64,000 nucleotides of DNA from Candidatus Woesearchaeota archaeon (lineage in GTDB: Archaea; Nanobdellota; Nanobdellia; Woesearchaeales; UBA11576), in assembly GCA_018675335.1 (NCBI GenBank), contig JABGYH010000003.1:1-64000 (forward strand). Direction: 5' to 3'. The stretch's first letter is position 1. Each line of letters opens with the position of its first letter. Of the stretch, positions 9,521 through 18,290 are shown one piece after another. The notes below the pieces were generated by a model. It had not been told where the DNA came from, made no database searches, and worked only from the letters and a program-made list of their open reading frames with translations. A program made the position numbers and the translations under genes.

Positions 9521-9533
9521 AAATATTTAAATA
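9521..9533 (+). promoter_or_regulatory. TATA element of the S-layer gene
   Basis: AAATATTTAAATA is a strong archaeal box A candidate, preceded by a purine-rich stretch that could serve as BRE. A start about 25 bases downstream would give an mRNA leader of roughly 145 bases, long for a genome where many genes look leaderless. Confidence 0.5.
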
Positions 9534-9574
9534 ACGACTGATACTATTCAACAATAATAAAAAATAGGGGTGGC

Positions 9575-9619
9575 GCATTTTTTAGGGTTAAAAACGATCA
9601 AATCAGCCTTAAAAAACGC
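9575..9619 (+). promoter_or_regulatory. Leader hairpin of the S-layer mRNA
   Basis: GCATTTTTTAGGGTT (9575-9589) can pair with AGCCTTAAAAAACGC (9605-9619): 14 of 15 positions pair, counting G-U, around a 15-base loop. It sits in the long leader between the TATA element and the strong ribosome site AGGGGGT (9691-9697), 7 bases before the ATG. It may stabilise or regulate the mRNA of an abundant surface protein. Confidence 0.5.
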
Positions 9620-9704
9620 ATTTGAGAAGTAAACACTGGCTAGAGCTAGAATTATCCTTTTCACAATTATATAACTAATAAATAATTATTAGGGGGTCTT
9701 TAAT

Positions 9705-12700
9705 ATGACAAAAAATATGTTTATTTGCTTGTTTACGTTAATACTACTTGTTTTTAGCGTAGTTTCTGTTTCAGCAGCACCAAGCTTAAATGATTATCCA
9801 GACATTTTCAAACAAGGAAATGATGTGGAAGTAAATATCATCGCACCAGACAATGCAGATTATTTAGATATGGGAGCTGCATATTCTCTACGAAATACAA
9901 TCAAAGCACAGAATAATTGTTCTGATGTAAATGTTGACTGTGAAGTTAGAGTATATGGCGCAGATCATGCAGATATTCCTTTAGGAAATGCAATCTGGTT
10001 AGGAAATGATTGTAATAATCACTTCATCACTGCGTTTATTCCAGGAGCTTGTCCAAACGGTCAAAGTGTTTTAGAACAAATGCCAGAATCCATGGTCTTA
10101 TTAGACAATGTTGGCGGCCAACAAGTATTATTAATCCTAGGAGCAACACAATACGATTACTTATTAGGAGAACAACTAATTGAAAAATACCAAAATTTTT
10201 CTAGTTATTTAACAGATGACGCATTTATTCTATCAGATATGTTTTTGGACACACTAAAAATTTATCCATCAGATAATGCATCTGCTCAAGAACTAACACT
10301 TGAAAAAGCACATTCACTAAGTGTTTCAACTAACTTCAAAGTTCTAAATAACAATACACTAAATGTAGGGGATTTCTCAGTTGAATTAACAAATTTAACA
10401 ATGGGAAATGAAGTAATTGATGCTAGTACTCAAGCAACATTTAACACCAACAAATTTAGTTTAAACGGACTTGAAGAAAAAGAAATTAGTTTAACCCTTA
10501 TTGTTCCTGATCTACAAAAAGCAGGAGATTATACTGGAGATATTCTATTCAAACATAAAGAAAATATTTATGTGAATTTACCAGTAACTTTGACTGTAAC
10601 ATCCACCCCCGATGTAGCAGTAAGTTATGTAACTCCTGACAATTTCTTACAAGGATCAACCCAAGAAATGCAATTAAGTATTGCAAATATTGGAAATGAT
10701 GATATCATCGGAACATATGAAATGACTGATTTCATGAAAGGAAACGATCAATTATTATTTTATCCACAAAATGGAGCGTTCCCAATTTTTATTGATTACT
10801 TAAATCAAACAGATAATAAAAACGTTACTCTTGATTTAACATTCGTTGCAGCAAATGATCAACCTGTAGGAACATACAGTTCAGTAATGACATTAAATTA
10901 CGAATTAAACAAAACAAAAACTGCAAACGTATATGTAACAATTCAAGAAGTAAATGATGCAATCACCATAACTCAAGAACCAAACACAGTATCAGTAAGT
11001 CAAGGAGATCAAACAACATTTAATGTTACTCTACAAAACTTAGGAAATATTGATGTAAGTGGAACTTATAGTATGAATGATAAATTCAAAAGCGGAGCAA
11101 ATGAAATTAGCTTTAGCGGAATGAGCACAAGCGGATCATTTGATTTAAATTATATTAATAACACAGACAAAGGAGATAAAACCTACTCAGTAGACGTAAT
11201 AGTTCCAACTGATGCACCTGCAGGATTATACACTGCAAACTTAAATGTAACTGCCGCAGATAATAACTATACAAAACAACTAAAGTTTACTGTTTTAGAA
11301 TCTACTCCTAGCGTTTTATTAAATGTAGGAAGTTCACCTAGCACACCACCAGGACAAACAGTTCAACTAAATGTTTCAATCACCAATGATGGAAACACCG
11401 ATGTTAGCGGAACATATGTTTTACCTGAATTTTTAACAAGTGCTAATGGAGATAACCTAAGTTATACAGTTACAAACGGTGCAAAAACTGGAAGTTTCAG
11501 CTTACAATATGATTCAACCACACAAGCACAAAAAGTATTCGCACTAGAATTTAGTGTTCCTGAAAGTCAAGCACAAACAACATACACTGGAGACTTTAAT
11601 GTAAGTTATGAAAATGCAATTTTTGCAAAATCAGGAAATGAAACTGCACAACTAAGTGTTGTTGTAGAACCAATCTTGACAAGCATGAGTACATTAAGTA
11701 CAACTTCTGGAAAAGTAGTTCTTGATAGAACAGTTCCTCAAGTAATTACTGATTCAGGAAACAACGCAGGATTTGTTGTAAAAAACAATGGAAACTGGCC
11801 ATTAACAATTACAGTTCAGAAAAACGACTTAACATTAAACGCAAATAATGTTATTAGTAAAGATAACTTAGTAGTTGATGTGACAAGTTTTACTATCGGT
11901 GTTGGCGAAGAAAAGAACTTAACAATTTCAACAACTTTAAGTGCACAAAATTGGAAATTATTAACCAGCGGAACATATACAGGAAATTTAGTTCTTGCAC
12001 ACTCTGCGGAAAATTATACAGTTCCAGTAAGTTATGTACTTGAAAACGCAGTTTCAGCAGTTACCATGGGCAATGTAAATTATCCAGAATCAGACGATGA
12101 TGACTTAGTTAATGGAAGTGTTACAGTAACAAATACTGGAGCCGTAACATTAAGTAATTTAGTATTCGAAACAACTGCTGCAGCAACTACAATTACAAAC
12201 TTAGCACAGTTACCAAGCACACTTGCACCTGCTGAAAGTTTTAGTGTTAATTTAGAAACACAACTTAGCTCAAACTTTACTGGTGGAAAAGATGTTAAAA
12301 TTGGAGACTTAAAATTAACTTCAAATAAAATCAACAAAACAAGTGGAATCTATACAAACATCCAAGGAAAACTTGAAATCACCAAAGTTAAATTTGGCGG
12401 AAGTTCAGTTGATTCAGATGGAGATACATTCAGTAAAGAATTTGAACCTGGCGACACATTTGAAGTCATAGTTTATTTAGAAAACTTATTCACCGATGAT
12501 GAAGACATAAATATTGAAGACATCGAAATTGACGTAGTAGTTAAAGGTGTTGGCGAAGACGAAGATGACGTAAGTGGAGACGCAGAAATTAGTAAACTAA
12601 AAGCAGATGAAAAAGACAGCGACACAATTACTTGGGATGAAGACAATGAAATCGACTTTGATTCCGAAAGTGGAAAACACGAAGTAACAGTAAAAGTATC

Positions 12701-13436
12701 AGGAGAAGATGAAAACGGAATCACCCACGAAGATGAATGGACACTTGAAATCGATGTTGAACGCGATAGTGGACTTGCATTCGAATTTACTGATATCGAA
12801 TTAAGTAAAGAAACAGTAACATGCGGAAGCAGCTTTACAGTATATGTTGATGGACGAAGTGTTGGAGAAAATGATAAAGATAATGTTTATTTATTAATCC
12901 AAAACTCTGACTTAGAAATTAGTGACAAAAACACATTCGATATTGGAGATTACCAATCAGATGATTGTGATGCAATTGAAGAAGATGACGAAGGATGTAG
13001 TGAATTTACTTACAGTAAAACATTCACCGTTGCTTCAAACACAAAAGCAGGAACATATCCAATCACAGTTAAATGGTGGCCTGAACTTCAAGAAACACTA
13101 AACTTAAAAGTTGTATGCGGAGATGATGACTCATCAAGTAGCAGCCAGTCAAGTAGTAGTTCAAATGGAAATAGCGACAACAGTAACGCAAATACTCCAA
13201 CAAGTAATGGAGTTAGCACAGGATCAACACAAAGTGGATTAAGCTTAAACTATGCAGGAGGAGAATCTCAAATTCCATCACCTGCATCAAGCGCATTTGC
13301 AACAAAAGTTACTGACACAACAAGCAAACAAGTACAAGGACTTAGCGATGGAGTATATACAGCATTACTAGTATTGTTGAACATACTAATCATCGGAGGA
13401 ATTATTGTTGCTTTAGCAGTTTACTTGAAAAAGTAA
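9705..13436 (+). CDS. S-layer-type surface glycoprotein with C-terminal membrane anchor
   Basis: 1,243 residues. A signal peptide (residues 1-24, ending VSVSAA) precedes an N-terminal domain (about 25-190) with DYPDIFKQGN and NAIWLGND, a style found in archaeal S-layer proteins. Then come about six repeated beta-sandwich modules (about 200-900) with the recurring pattern QxxxFNVTxxNxGNxDVSGTY, a very acidic Asp/Glu section (about 910-1050), and a Cys-bearing module. The end is a Ser/Asn/Thr-rich stalk (about 1145-1185) and one membrane helix (about 1216-1240) closed by YLKK. Many Asn-x-Ser/Thr sites suggest N-glycosylation. A strong Shine-Dalgarno, a structured leader and a T-rich terminator suggest high expression. 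It probably forms the main surface layer. Confidence 0.85.
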   Translation: MTKNMFICLFTLILLVFSVVSVSAAPSLNDYPDIFKQGNDVEVNIIAPDNADYLDMGAAYSLRNTIKAQNNCSDVNVDCEVRVYGADHADIPLGNAIWLGNDCNNHFITAFIPGACPNGQSVLEQMPESMVLLDNVGGQQVLLILGATQYDYLLGEQLIEKYQNFSSYLTDDAFILSDMFLDTLKIYPSDNASAQELTLEKAHSLSVSTNFKVLNNNTLNVGDFSVELTNLTMGNEVIDASTQATFNTNKFSLNGLEEKEISLTLIVPDLQKAGDYTGDILFKHKENIYVNLPVTLTVTSTPDVAVSYVTPDNFLQGSTQEMQLSIANIGNDDIIGTYEMTDFMKGNDQLLFYPQNGAFPIFIDYLNQTDNKNVTLDLTFVAANDQPVGTYSSVMTLNYELNKTKTANVYVTIQEVNDAITITQEPNTVSVSQGDQTTFNVTLQNLGNIDVSGTYSMNDKFKSGANEISFSGMSTSGSFDLNYINNTDKGDKTYSVDVIVPTDAPAGLYTANLNVTAADNNYTKQLKFTVLESTPSVLLNVGSSPSTPPGQTVQLNVSITNDGNTDVSGTYVLPEFLTSANGDNLSYTVTNGAKTGSFSLQYDSTTQAQKVFALEFSVPESQAQTTYTGDFNVSYENAIFAKSGNETAQLSVVVEPILTSMSTLSTTSGKVVLDRTVPQVITDSGNNAGFVVKNNGNWPLTITVQKNDLTLNANNVISKDNLVVDVTSFTIGVGEEKNLTISTTLSAQNWKLLTSGTYTGNLVLAHSAENYTVPVSYVLENAVSAVTMGNVNYPESDDDDLVNGSVTVTNTGAVTLSNLVFETTAAATTITNLAQLPSTLAPAESFSVNLETQLSSNFTGGKDVKIGDLKLTSNKINKTSGIYTNIQGKLEITKVKFGGSSVDSDGDTFSKEFEPGDTFEVIVYLENLFTDDEDINIEDIEIDVVVKGVGEDEDDVSGDAEISKLKADEKDSDTITWDEDNEIDFDSESGKHEVTVKVSGEDENGITHEDEWTLEIDVERDSGLAFEFTDIELSKETVTCGSSFTVYVDGRSVGENDKDNVYLLIQNSDLEISDKNTFDIGDYQSDDCDAIEEDDEGCSEFTYSKTFTVASNTKAGTYPITVKWWPELQETLNLKVVCGDDDSSSSSQSSSSSNGNSDNSNANTPTSNGVSTGSTQSGLSLNYAGGESQIPSPASSAFATKVTDTTSKQVQGLSDGVYTALLVLLNILIIGGIIVALAVYLKK

Positions 13437-13451
13437 ATTGAAGGTCTAGTT

Positions 13452-13512
13452 ACTAAAAATTTTTTAAAATTTTTTCTTTCTTCTCTTATTTTTTTATTAT
13501 TCTTTTATTCTA
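13452..13512 (+). terminator. T-rich terminator after the S-layer gene
   Basis: Several runs of five to seven T (ATTTTTTAAAATTTTTTC, then further T-runs) start 16 bases after the stop. Archaeal RNA polymerase terminates at such T-tracts without needing a hairpin. Confidence 0.5.
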
Positions 13513-13661
13513 GAAACTTCAATTATAAAAAAAGTATTTTTGCAAGAAATATATTCTCTATATAGGTTAACTATTTTAATAAACATTCATTATGTTTATT
13601 TATTTTAATTTTAATTAATTTAATTGTAATTAGTTTAATTATCATATTTAGAGGTAAAAAA

Positions 13662-14288
13662 ATGAGTGAATCATATGTATTTAGAAATATTCAAGGAGAA
13701 CCACTTAAAGATTTAGATGAAGCAAAAAGACTTTGGATCCCACCAAGATATAGATCCGATGCAAAAGGACTTTTGTTAACTCAAGAAGAAATAACTGATT
13801 GTGTTGATCATCTTGCAGCCAAAATAAATCAAGATTATGCTCACGTAACAACCGAGAATCCACTCATATTAATTGGAGTATTAAACGGATCCGTAATGTT
13901 ACTTCCCGATTTAATGAAAAAACTAAATGTTCCCGCAATAGAGATGGACACAATAAAAGTAGAAAGTTATGGTGGCGGAAAAACTAGTGCGGGACACGTT
14001 AGACTCGAAAAAGACTTAGGCAGAGACCTAGAAGGAGTACACGCACTCGTTGTAGAAGATATAGTTGATACAGGCAGAACAAATCAATACATAATGGATG
14101 CAATACTTCGACCAAGAGGTCCTAAAACACTTGAAATGATTTCTTTATTAAGTAAACCCAGCAGACGAGTAGTAGATGTTGATGTCAAATATGTTGGTTT
14201 TGTAATTGATGATCATTTTGTAATCGGATATGGCATGGATTACGAGCAGAATTTGAGAAACTTACCATTTGTTGCAGTAATGGACTAA
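13662..14288 (+). CDS. hpt: Purine (hypoxanthine-guanine type) phosphoribosyltransferase
   Basis: 208 residues with the PRPP-binding motif VVEDIVDTGRT (E132, D133, D136, T137-T140), the hallmark of type I phosphoribosyltransferases. An upstream LIGVLNGSVMLLPDL loop is typical of hypoxanthine-guanine enzymes, and SYGGGKTSAG is the flexible loop. The C-terminal FVIGYGMDYEQNLRNLPFV matches the bacterial Hpt type, whose base-recognition region is VGYGLDYxExYRNLPYI. It would salvage hypoxanthine or guanine with PRPP in the cytoplasm. GAGGT (13651-13655) precedes the ATG at 13662. The N-terminal 35 residues are longer than usual. Confidence 0.9.
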   Translation: MSESYVFRNIQGEPLKDLDEAKRLWIPPRYRSDAKGLLLTQEEITDCVDHLAAKINQDYAHVTTENPLILIGVLNGSVMLLPDLMKKLNVPAIEMDTIKVESYGGGKTSAGHVRLEKDLGRDLEGVHALVVEDIVDTGRTNQYIMDAILRPRGPKTLEMISLLSKPSRRVVDVDVKYVGFVIDDHFVIGYGMDYEQNLRNLPFVAVMD

Positions 14289-14362
14289 TTTATTCTTTAC
14301 TTTTTTATTATAGGGGTTGTTTTCACAAAAAGTTTATAAATATTAATTTCTGCCAAAAATAG

Positions 14363-14761
14363 ATGTTAGTTGTAAACGTTAGATTTCAAAAAATAGAGAT
14401 AGACAATTTCAGTTTAAAAGATAGTGTTGCAACACTCAAACTATTCTTTAATGATGGAAATAATAAAGCACTTTTATTTGACACTAAACTTTTAGATGTA
14501 GAAAAAGATGCACACGCAATAGTTAATCGAGTACGACAATACGAAAAAGAACTTAATCAAAAAAATTCTTATCAAAATGATACATTTCTAGATAGCTTTG
14601 TTAATGTAGTATTAGAAAACGAAGAAGCAATCGAAGAAAAAATAAAAGCGTATCTTCGAAAAGTAAAAGATGGAGTAACACGAGTTAAAACTCACCGCAG
14701 TGCTACCGGATACCTAGATATTGTTAATCAAATCAAAGGGATTAAAACCAGTTTAGAATAA
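14363..14761 (+). CDS. Hypothetical protein
   Basis: A 132-residue protein with no recognised family. The first 50 residues look like a beta-rich sheet (VVNVRFQKIEI, ATLKLFF, KALLFDTKLL). The remainder is helical and charged with a Lys/Glu-rich segment, and could bind a partner or nucleic acid. No membrane helix or cysteine cluster is present. A TATA element TTTATAAATA (14333-14342) lies 21-30 bases before ATG 14363, so it is probably a leaderless single gene. Confidence 0.7.
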   Translation: MLVVNVRFQKIEIDNFSLKDSVATLKLFFNDGNNKALLFDTKLLDVEKDAHAIVNRVRQYEKELNQKNSYQNDTFLDSFVNVVLENEEAIEEKIKAYLRKVKDGVTRVKTHRSATGYLDIVNQIKGIKTSLE

Positions 14762-14829
14762 AAATTTTATAGCTCATTCTAATTATTGAGAGATATTAAA
14801 AATAATAATTAAATTATACAATATAATAA

Positions 14830-14973
14830 TTAAACATCTCTAAGAATCTGTGTTGCAGTTGATTCTGTACGCAATGTTCCTTGAGTACTACAATAAGGAC
14901 ATCTTCTAGGTTCTGCATCCGTTTTTGGAACAAACCGATAATTACATTTCATACATCTATAATTTTTAGCCAT
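14830..14973 (-). CDS. Small zinc-ribbon protein (47 aa)
   Basis: An ORF from ATG (14971-14973) to TAA (14830-14832), with GAGGT just upstream on the minus strand. It encodes 47 residues with CMKC near the N-terminus and CPYC at residues 25-28, forming a four-cysteine rubredoxin-like zinc ribbon (CxxC-x14-CPxC). Proteins of this size and pattern are common in archaea. They may bind nucleic acid or other proteins, but a specific role cannot be given. It is convergent with the gene at 14363-14761 and divergent from the ferredoxin. Confidence 0.8.
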   Translation of the reverse strand: MAKNYRCMKCNYRFVPKTDAEPRRCPYCSTQGTLRTESTATQILRDV

Positions 14974-15095
14974 TAACCTCACATCTTAATTAATAAAAAA
15001 TTATTCACCTCAATATAAATTATGAACTAAATAATATTTAAACTTTATGAGAAAAAAGGAATCATTTTTATATATGTTAAAAAAATTTAAGAAAT

Positions 15096-15305
15096 ATGCC
15101 AATAAAAATTAATTACGAAATATGTTGTTGGAAAGAAGGAAAATGCACTCAATGTACTTGTAAAGGTGCATGTAATGGTTGTGTTGAAGTATGTCCCGTC
15201 GATGCGTTAACCAGAGGACAAACTGTTGAATTTAACCCCGAAAAATGTATTGATTGTGGCGCATGTGTTGAAGCTTGCAAACACAACGCAATTACTATGA
15301 GTTAA
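15096..15305 (+). CDS. Small ferredoxin-like iron-sulphur protein
   Basis: 69 residues with one classical [4Fe-4S] motif near the C-terminus (CIDCGACVEACKHNAI). An N-terminal half carries six further cysteines (CCWKEGKCTQCTCKGACNGC) and a CVEVCP that can supply a second cluster. The order CxxCxxCxxxC followed by a partner Cys-Pro is that of two-cluster ferredoxins, but the first half is irregular. It would carry electrons in the cytoplasm. TTTATATA (15067-15074) is 22-29 bases before the ATG, indicating a leaderless mRNA. The redox partner is not evident among the neighbours. Confidence 0.8.
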   Translation: MPIKINYEICCWKEGKCTQCTCKGACNGCVEVCPVDALTRGQTVEFNPEKCIDCGACVEACKHNAITMS

Positions 15306-15367
15306 ATATTAACTTAAAATAACCTCATTCCAAACAATTTACTAAATTTAAAAGAGAAACTAAAAAA

Positions 15368-15793
15368 ATGGTAGAATTTAATCCAGACGGAAGTTTAAAA
15401 TTACCAGGTCAAGTTCTAAAAAGAAAAGCAGAAGCAGAGCACAGATTAAAACATACTAAATGCATAAAAATTATTCGAGAAATTGTTAATTTTGATAGTC
15501 CAAAAAAATGCGTTCTTAGATTAATTATTTCCGATGCAATTTCAGATAACCGATTTGTTGAATATATTCACAACGAATTTAGAAAAATTGCAAATGTTCC
15601 CACAAAACTAGTTAAACAAAACGAAAAAGAGTTTGAAATTGAAGTTGGAACTGATTTTAAACGATGTACCGACTGTAAACTTCTACGACATCGATATCGA
15701 CAACAAATGCAAGGCTGCATAATCGAAGACAAAGGTAATTGCACATTCTCAGATTTCAGAAAAAGCTTTGGTTATGAAGATTACTTTGATTGA
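15368..15793 (+). CDS. Hypothetical protein with four-cysteine C-terminal motif
   Basis: 141 residues. The N-terminal part starts VEFNPDGSLKLP, followed by a basic stretch and an alpha/beta region. The C-terminal 45 residues carry CTDCKLLRHRYRQQMQGC and a later GNC, which may bind a metal. I do not recognise the family. It lies 62 bases after the ferredoxin on the same strand and might share its transcript. A role in redox or in nucleic-acid binding would both be speculative. Confidence 0.7.
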   Translation: MVEFNPDGSLKLPGQVLKRKAEAEHRLKHTKCIKIIREIVNFDSPKKCVLRLIISDAISDNRFVEYIHNEFRKIANVPTKLVKQNEKEFEIEVGTDFKRCTDCKLLRHRYRQQMQGCIIEDKGNCTFSDFRKSFGYEDYFD

Positions 15794-15908
15794 TGAACAT
15801 AATAAACAATCAATAACTAATTAATAAACTTATAATAACACAAAATAGAAATAAAAAGATAAAGAAAAATATGATGAAAAAAATTTAAAACAAAAAAAAA
15901 TATTTAAT

Positions 15909-16487
15909 TTATTTTGCTTTTCTTTGGTTTGCTCTTTGACCTGGCCGAATCTTTTCTGCACCTTGTCCCTTCTTTCGAAGTCCTCTAGCTTTTTTACCAG
16001 CAGAAGTTAATCCACGCATAACACGACGTTTGTTTGCAGGACTTGCAACCCAACCAAGAGTTTTATCTTTAATAATCTGTGGATGATCACGGTCAGCCAA
16101 AAGTACTTCGTACCAATATGACTTACCATCTTGAGCAACCCAATAACTATTAAGAATTTCACAATTAGGATATTTTTTCTGAACACGCTCTTCAGCAATT
16201 TGTTGATAATTTTTACCAACAATTTTTGTTCTTCGCATGTGTTTAGGTCTACGTCCACTTTTAAACTGTTCACGCATACGTCCACCACGGCCAATACGTT
16301 GTCTTACAACAATGATACCTGGTTTTGCCCTATAACCTAATGAACGAGCCCTATCTAACCTAGTAGGACGTTCAATACGAACTGAAACTGGCTCTCTACG
16401 CCATTGAAGAAGTCTTTCACGCCATAACTCTGGCATATTCTCTTGTGGTTTTTTCCAAAGAGCTCTAATATATTTTAAATAACCCAT
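15909..16487 (-). CDS. rpl15e: Large-subunit ribosomal protein L15e
   Basis: 192 residues, the usual length of the archaeal/eukaryotic L15e family, and strongly basic. The diagnostic N-terminal MGYLKYIRALWKKP, the middle SLGYRAKPG and RRPKHMRR, and the C-terminal RGLTSAGKKARGLRKKGQG are all present. It is a structural protein of the 50S subunit, contacting 23S rRNA. GGAGG (16497-16501 on the minus strand) sits 9 bases before the ATG. This family is absent from bacteria, so it is strong evidence that the window is archaeal. It is divergent from the glycosyltransferase gene, across a gap of about 250 bases that carries both promoters. Confidence 0.97.
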   Translation of the reverse strand: MGYLKYIRALWKKPQENMPELWRERLLQWRREPVSVRIERPTRLDRARSLGYRAKPGIIVVRQRIGRGGRMREQFKSGRRPKHMRRTKIVGKNYQQIAEERVQKKYPNCEILNSYWVAQDGKSYWYEVLLADRDHPQIIKDKTLGWVASPANKRRVMRGLTSAGKKARGLRKKGQGAEKIRPGQRANQRKAK

Positions 16488-16738
16488 TTTACACGGCCTC
16501 CATAATTTTGCTTAATTAAGCGCTCTAAACTTGTTAAAACGCTTTATTTTGAGATTCAGATAAGCCAATACCCACATTTCTCAAGAGTTAAAAAAATGGT
16601 TTCATTTATAAATCTTTAGCTAAACTAGCAACATAAAAGAGTAAAATAACCCGGATTTAACGAATGAGCAATTGTTTAAAAAACAAATGAATTAATTTTA
16701 AATACTCCGACTAAATATCACACTCAAAGGGAAACCAT

Positions 16739-18280
16739 ATGGAACGAAAACAAATAGGTATCGTAGCTTCTAGACTCATGGGTGCGGATTCCATAGGGAT
16801 GGAATCTCAAAAATGGATAGATAAACTTCTAGAAATGGGTTATAACCCCCACTTAATATGCGGAAAACTAGAAGAATCATCAAATCTACCAAACATAGAA
16901 ATTCCTGAACTAGATTACAAACACAGTGAAATACGCGCAATAAAGCGAATGGCATTTGAATCCCCCTTAGATAAAGCAGGCCAAAAAGCATTCTACATCT
17001 TACTTGACAACATGGTTAAACGAATTAGAAAACCATTAAAATCATATTTAGAACAAAACAAAATATCATATCTTTTAGTTGAAGATGCACTAAGTTGTGG
17101 TCGAAACCTACCTATGACTCTCGCACTTAACAAAATCATAACTGAACTAAAACTTCCAACACTAGGAAAACATTACAAACCATTTTGGGAAATAAATTAT
17201 TTTACTAAACATGCAAACATACCAAAAATAATTAATCAACTTCCATCCAACTCAAAAAAAATTACACACATAACAAACAGCGAACACATAAGCCAAGGAC
17301 TAACAAAAAAATCAAAACTTCCAAGTAAAGTAATACCTCACTTAATAAATTTTAATTCTTTAAGAAAAAAAGATGATTACAACAAAGATTTTAGAAAAGA
17401 CTTTGGAATAACAGACGATCAAATAGTAATATTACAACCAACAAAAATAAGTAGAGTAAAAGGAATGGAAAAATCAGTAAAACTTCTTTCAGAAATAAAT
17501 AAAGCAACAAAAAAAGATAACGTACTAATAATCACTGGACCTCCCGTATATCACCGAGGAAACTATTTCGAAGAAATAATTAATAAGATAAATAAACTGG
17601 GAGTAAAAGTTATATTTGCGCACGATAAAATATTTTTACGACGACATGTTAAAAATCAGAAAAAATATTATTCAATAGGTGATGCATACGTAAATTCTGA
17701 CATAATCTCATTTCCCTCAACAGGACCTAGTTTTGGAAATCCCGTTTTAGAAGCAATGGCTTACAAAAAACCAATATTTGTTAATGATTATCAAAACCTA
17801 AAAAACTTTTTAGACAAAGGTGCTAAATTAATAGTAACCAATCAAGCAATAAGTCAAGAAAATGTTAGTGACGTATGCGAACTAATATTTGATGAGAAAA
17901 AAAGAAAAGAAATAGTAAATCATAATTTTAAACTCGTAAAAAAACATTATGATATCAAACAACTAAATGACACAATAAAAGAAATCATACAATCATATGA
18001 AACCGAATCTGCATTTACTTGGTTAACTCGCCAAGCTAAAAAAGTAACAAAAATTTCAGATAGGATTTCTGAAACAATTATCCCTGATTTCATGAAATCA
18101 GGTAAACCTGTTAATAATAAATCTCGACAAGCACATAATAAAGCCCGTACAACAGATTCAAATTCAATAAAAAAATCACAAAAAAGAAAAACAAAGAAAG
18201 AAATACCTTCAATATTAAACGAGTATGAAAAACTAAGTCAAGAAAATGAACCTAAAAAAAGAGGAGACACAAAAACCTAA
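16739..18280 (+). CDS. Glycosyltransferase, GT4-like
   Basis: 513 residues. Residues about 1-200 form the acceptor-side Rossmann half, beginning GIVASRLMGADSIGMES. Residues about 205-420 form the nucleotide-sugar half, with VILQPTKISRVKGMEKSV (the R-x4-K motif) and PSFGNPVLEAMAYKKPIF (the E-x7-E-like motif). These are typical of retaining GT4 enzymes. The last 90 residues are a basic, Lys/Ser/Asn-rich tail that is not part of the fold and may bind RNA, membrane or a partner. No signal peptide, so it is cytoplasmic. A TATA-like TTTTAAATA near 16696 and AAAGGGA near 16728 precede ATG 16739. The sugar and acceptor are unknown. Confidence 0.8.
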   Translation: MERKQIGIVASRLMGADSIGMESQKWIDKLLEMGYNPHLICGKLEESSNLPNIEIPELDYKHSEIRAIKRMAFESPLDKAGQKAFYILLDNMVKRIRKPLKSYLEQNKISYLLVEDALSCGRNLPMTLALNKIITELKLPTLGKHYKPFWEINYFTKHANIPKIINQLPSNSKKITHITNSEHISQGLTKKSKLPSKVIPHLINFNSLRKKDDYNKDFRKDFGITDDQIVILQPTKISRVKGMEKSVKLLSEINKATKKDNVLIITGPPVYHRGNYFEEIINKINKLGVKVIFAHDKIFLRRHVKNQKKYYSIGDAYVNSDIISFPSTGPSFGNPVLEAMAYKKPIFVNDYQNLKNFLDKGAKLIVTNQAISQENVSDVCELIFDEKKRKEIVNHNFKLVKKHYDIKQLNDTIKEIIQSYETESAFTWLTRQAKKVTKISDRISETIIPDFMKSGKPVNNKSRQAHNKARTTDSNSIKKSQKRKTKKEIPSILNEYEKLSQENEPKKRGDTKT

Positions 18281-18290
18281 TTCAATTTCA

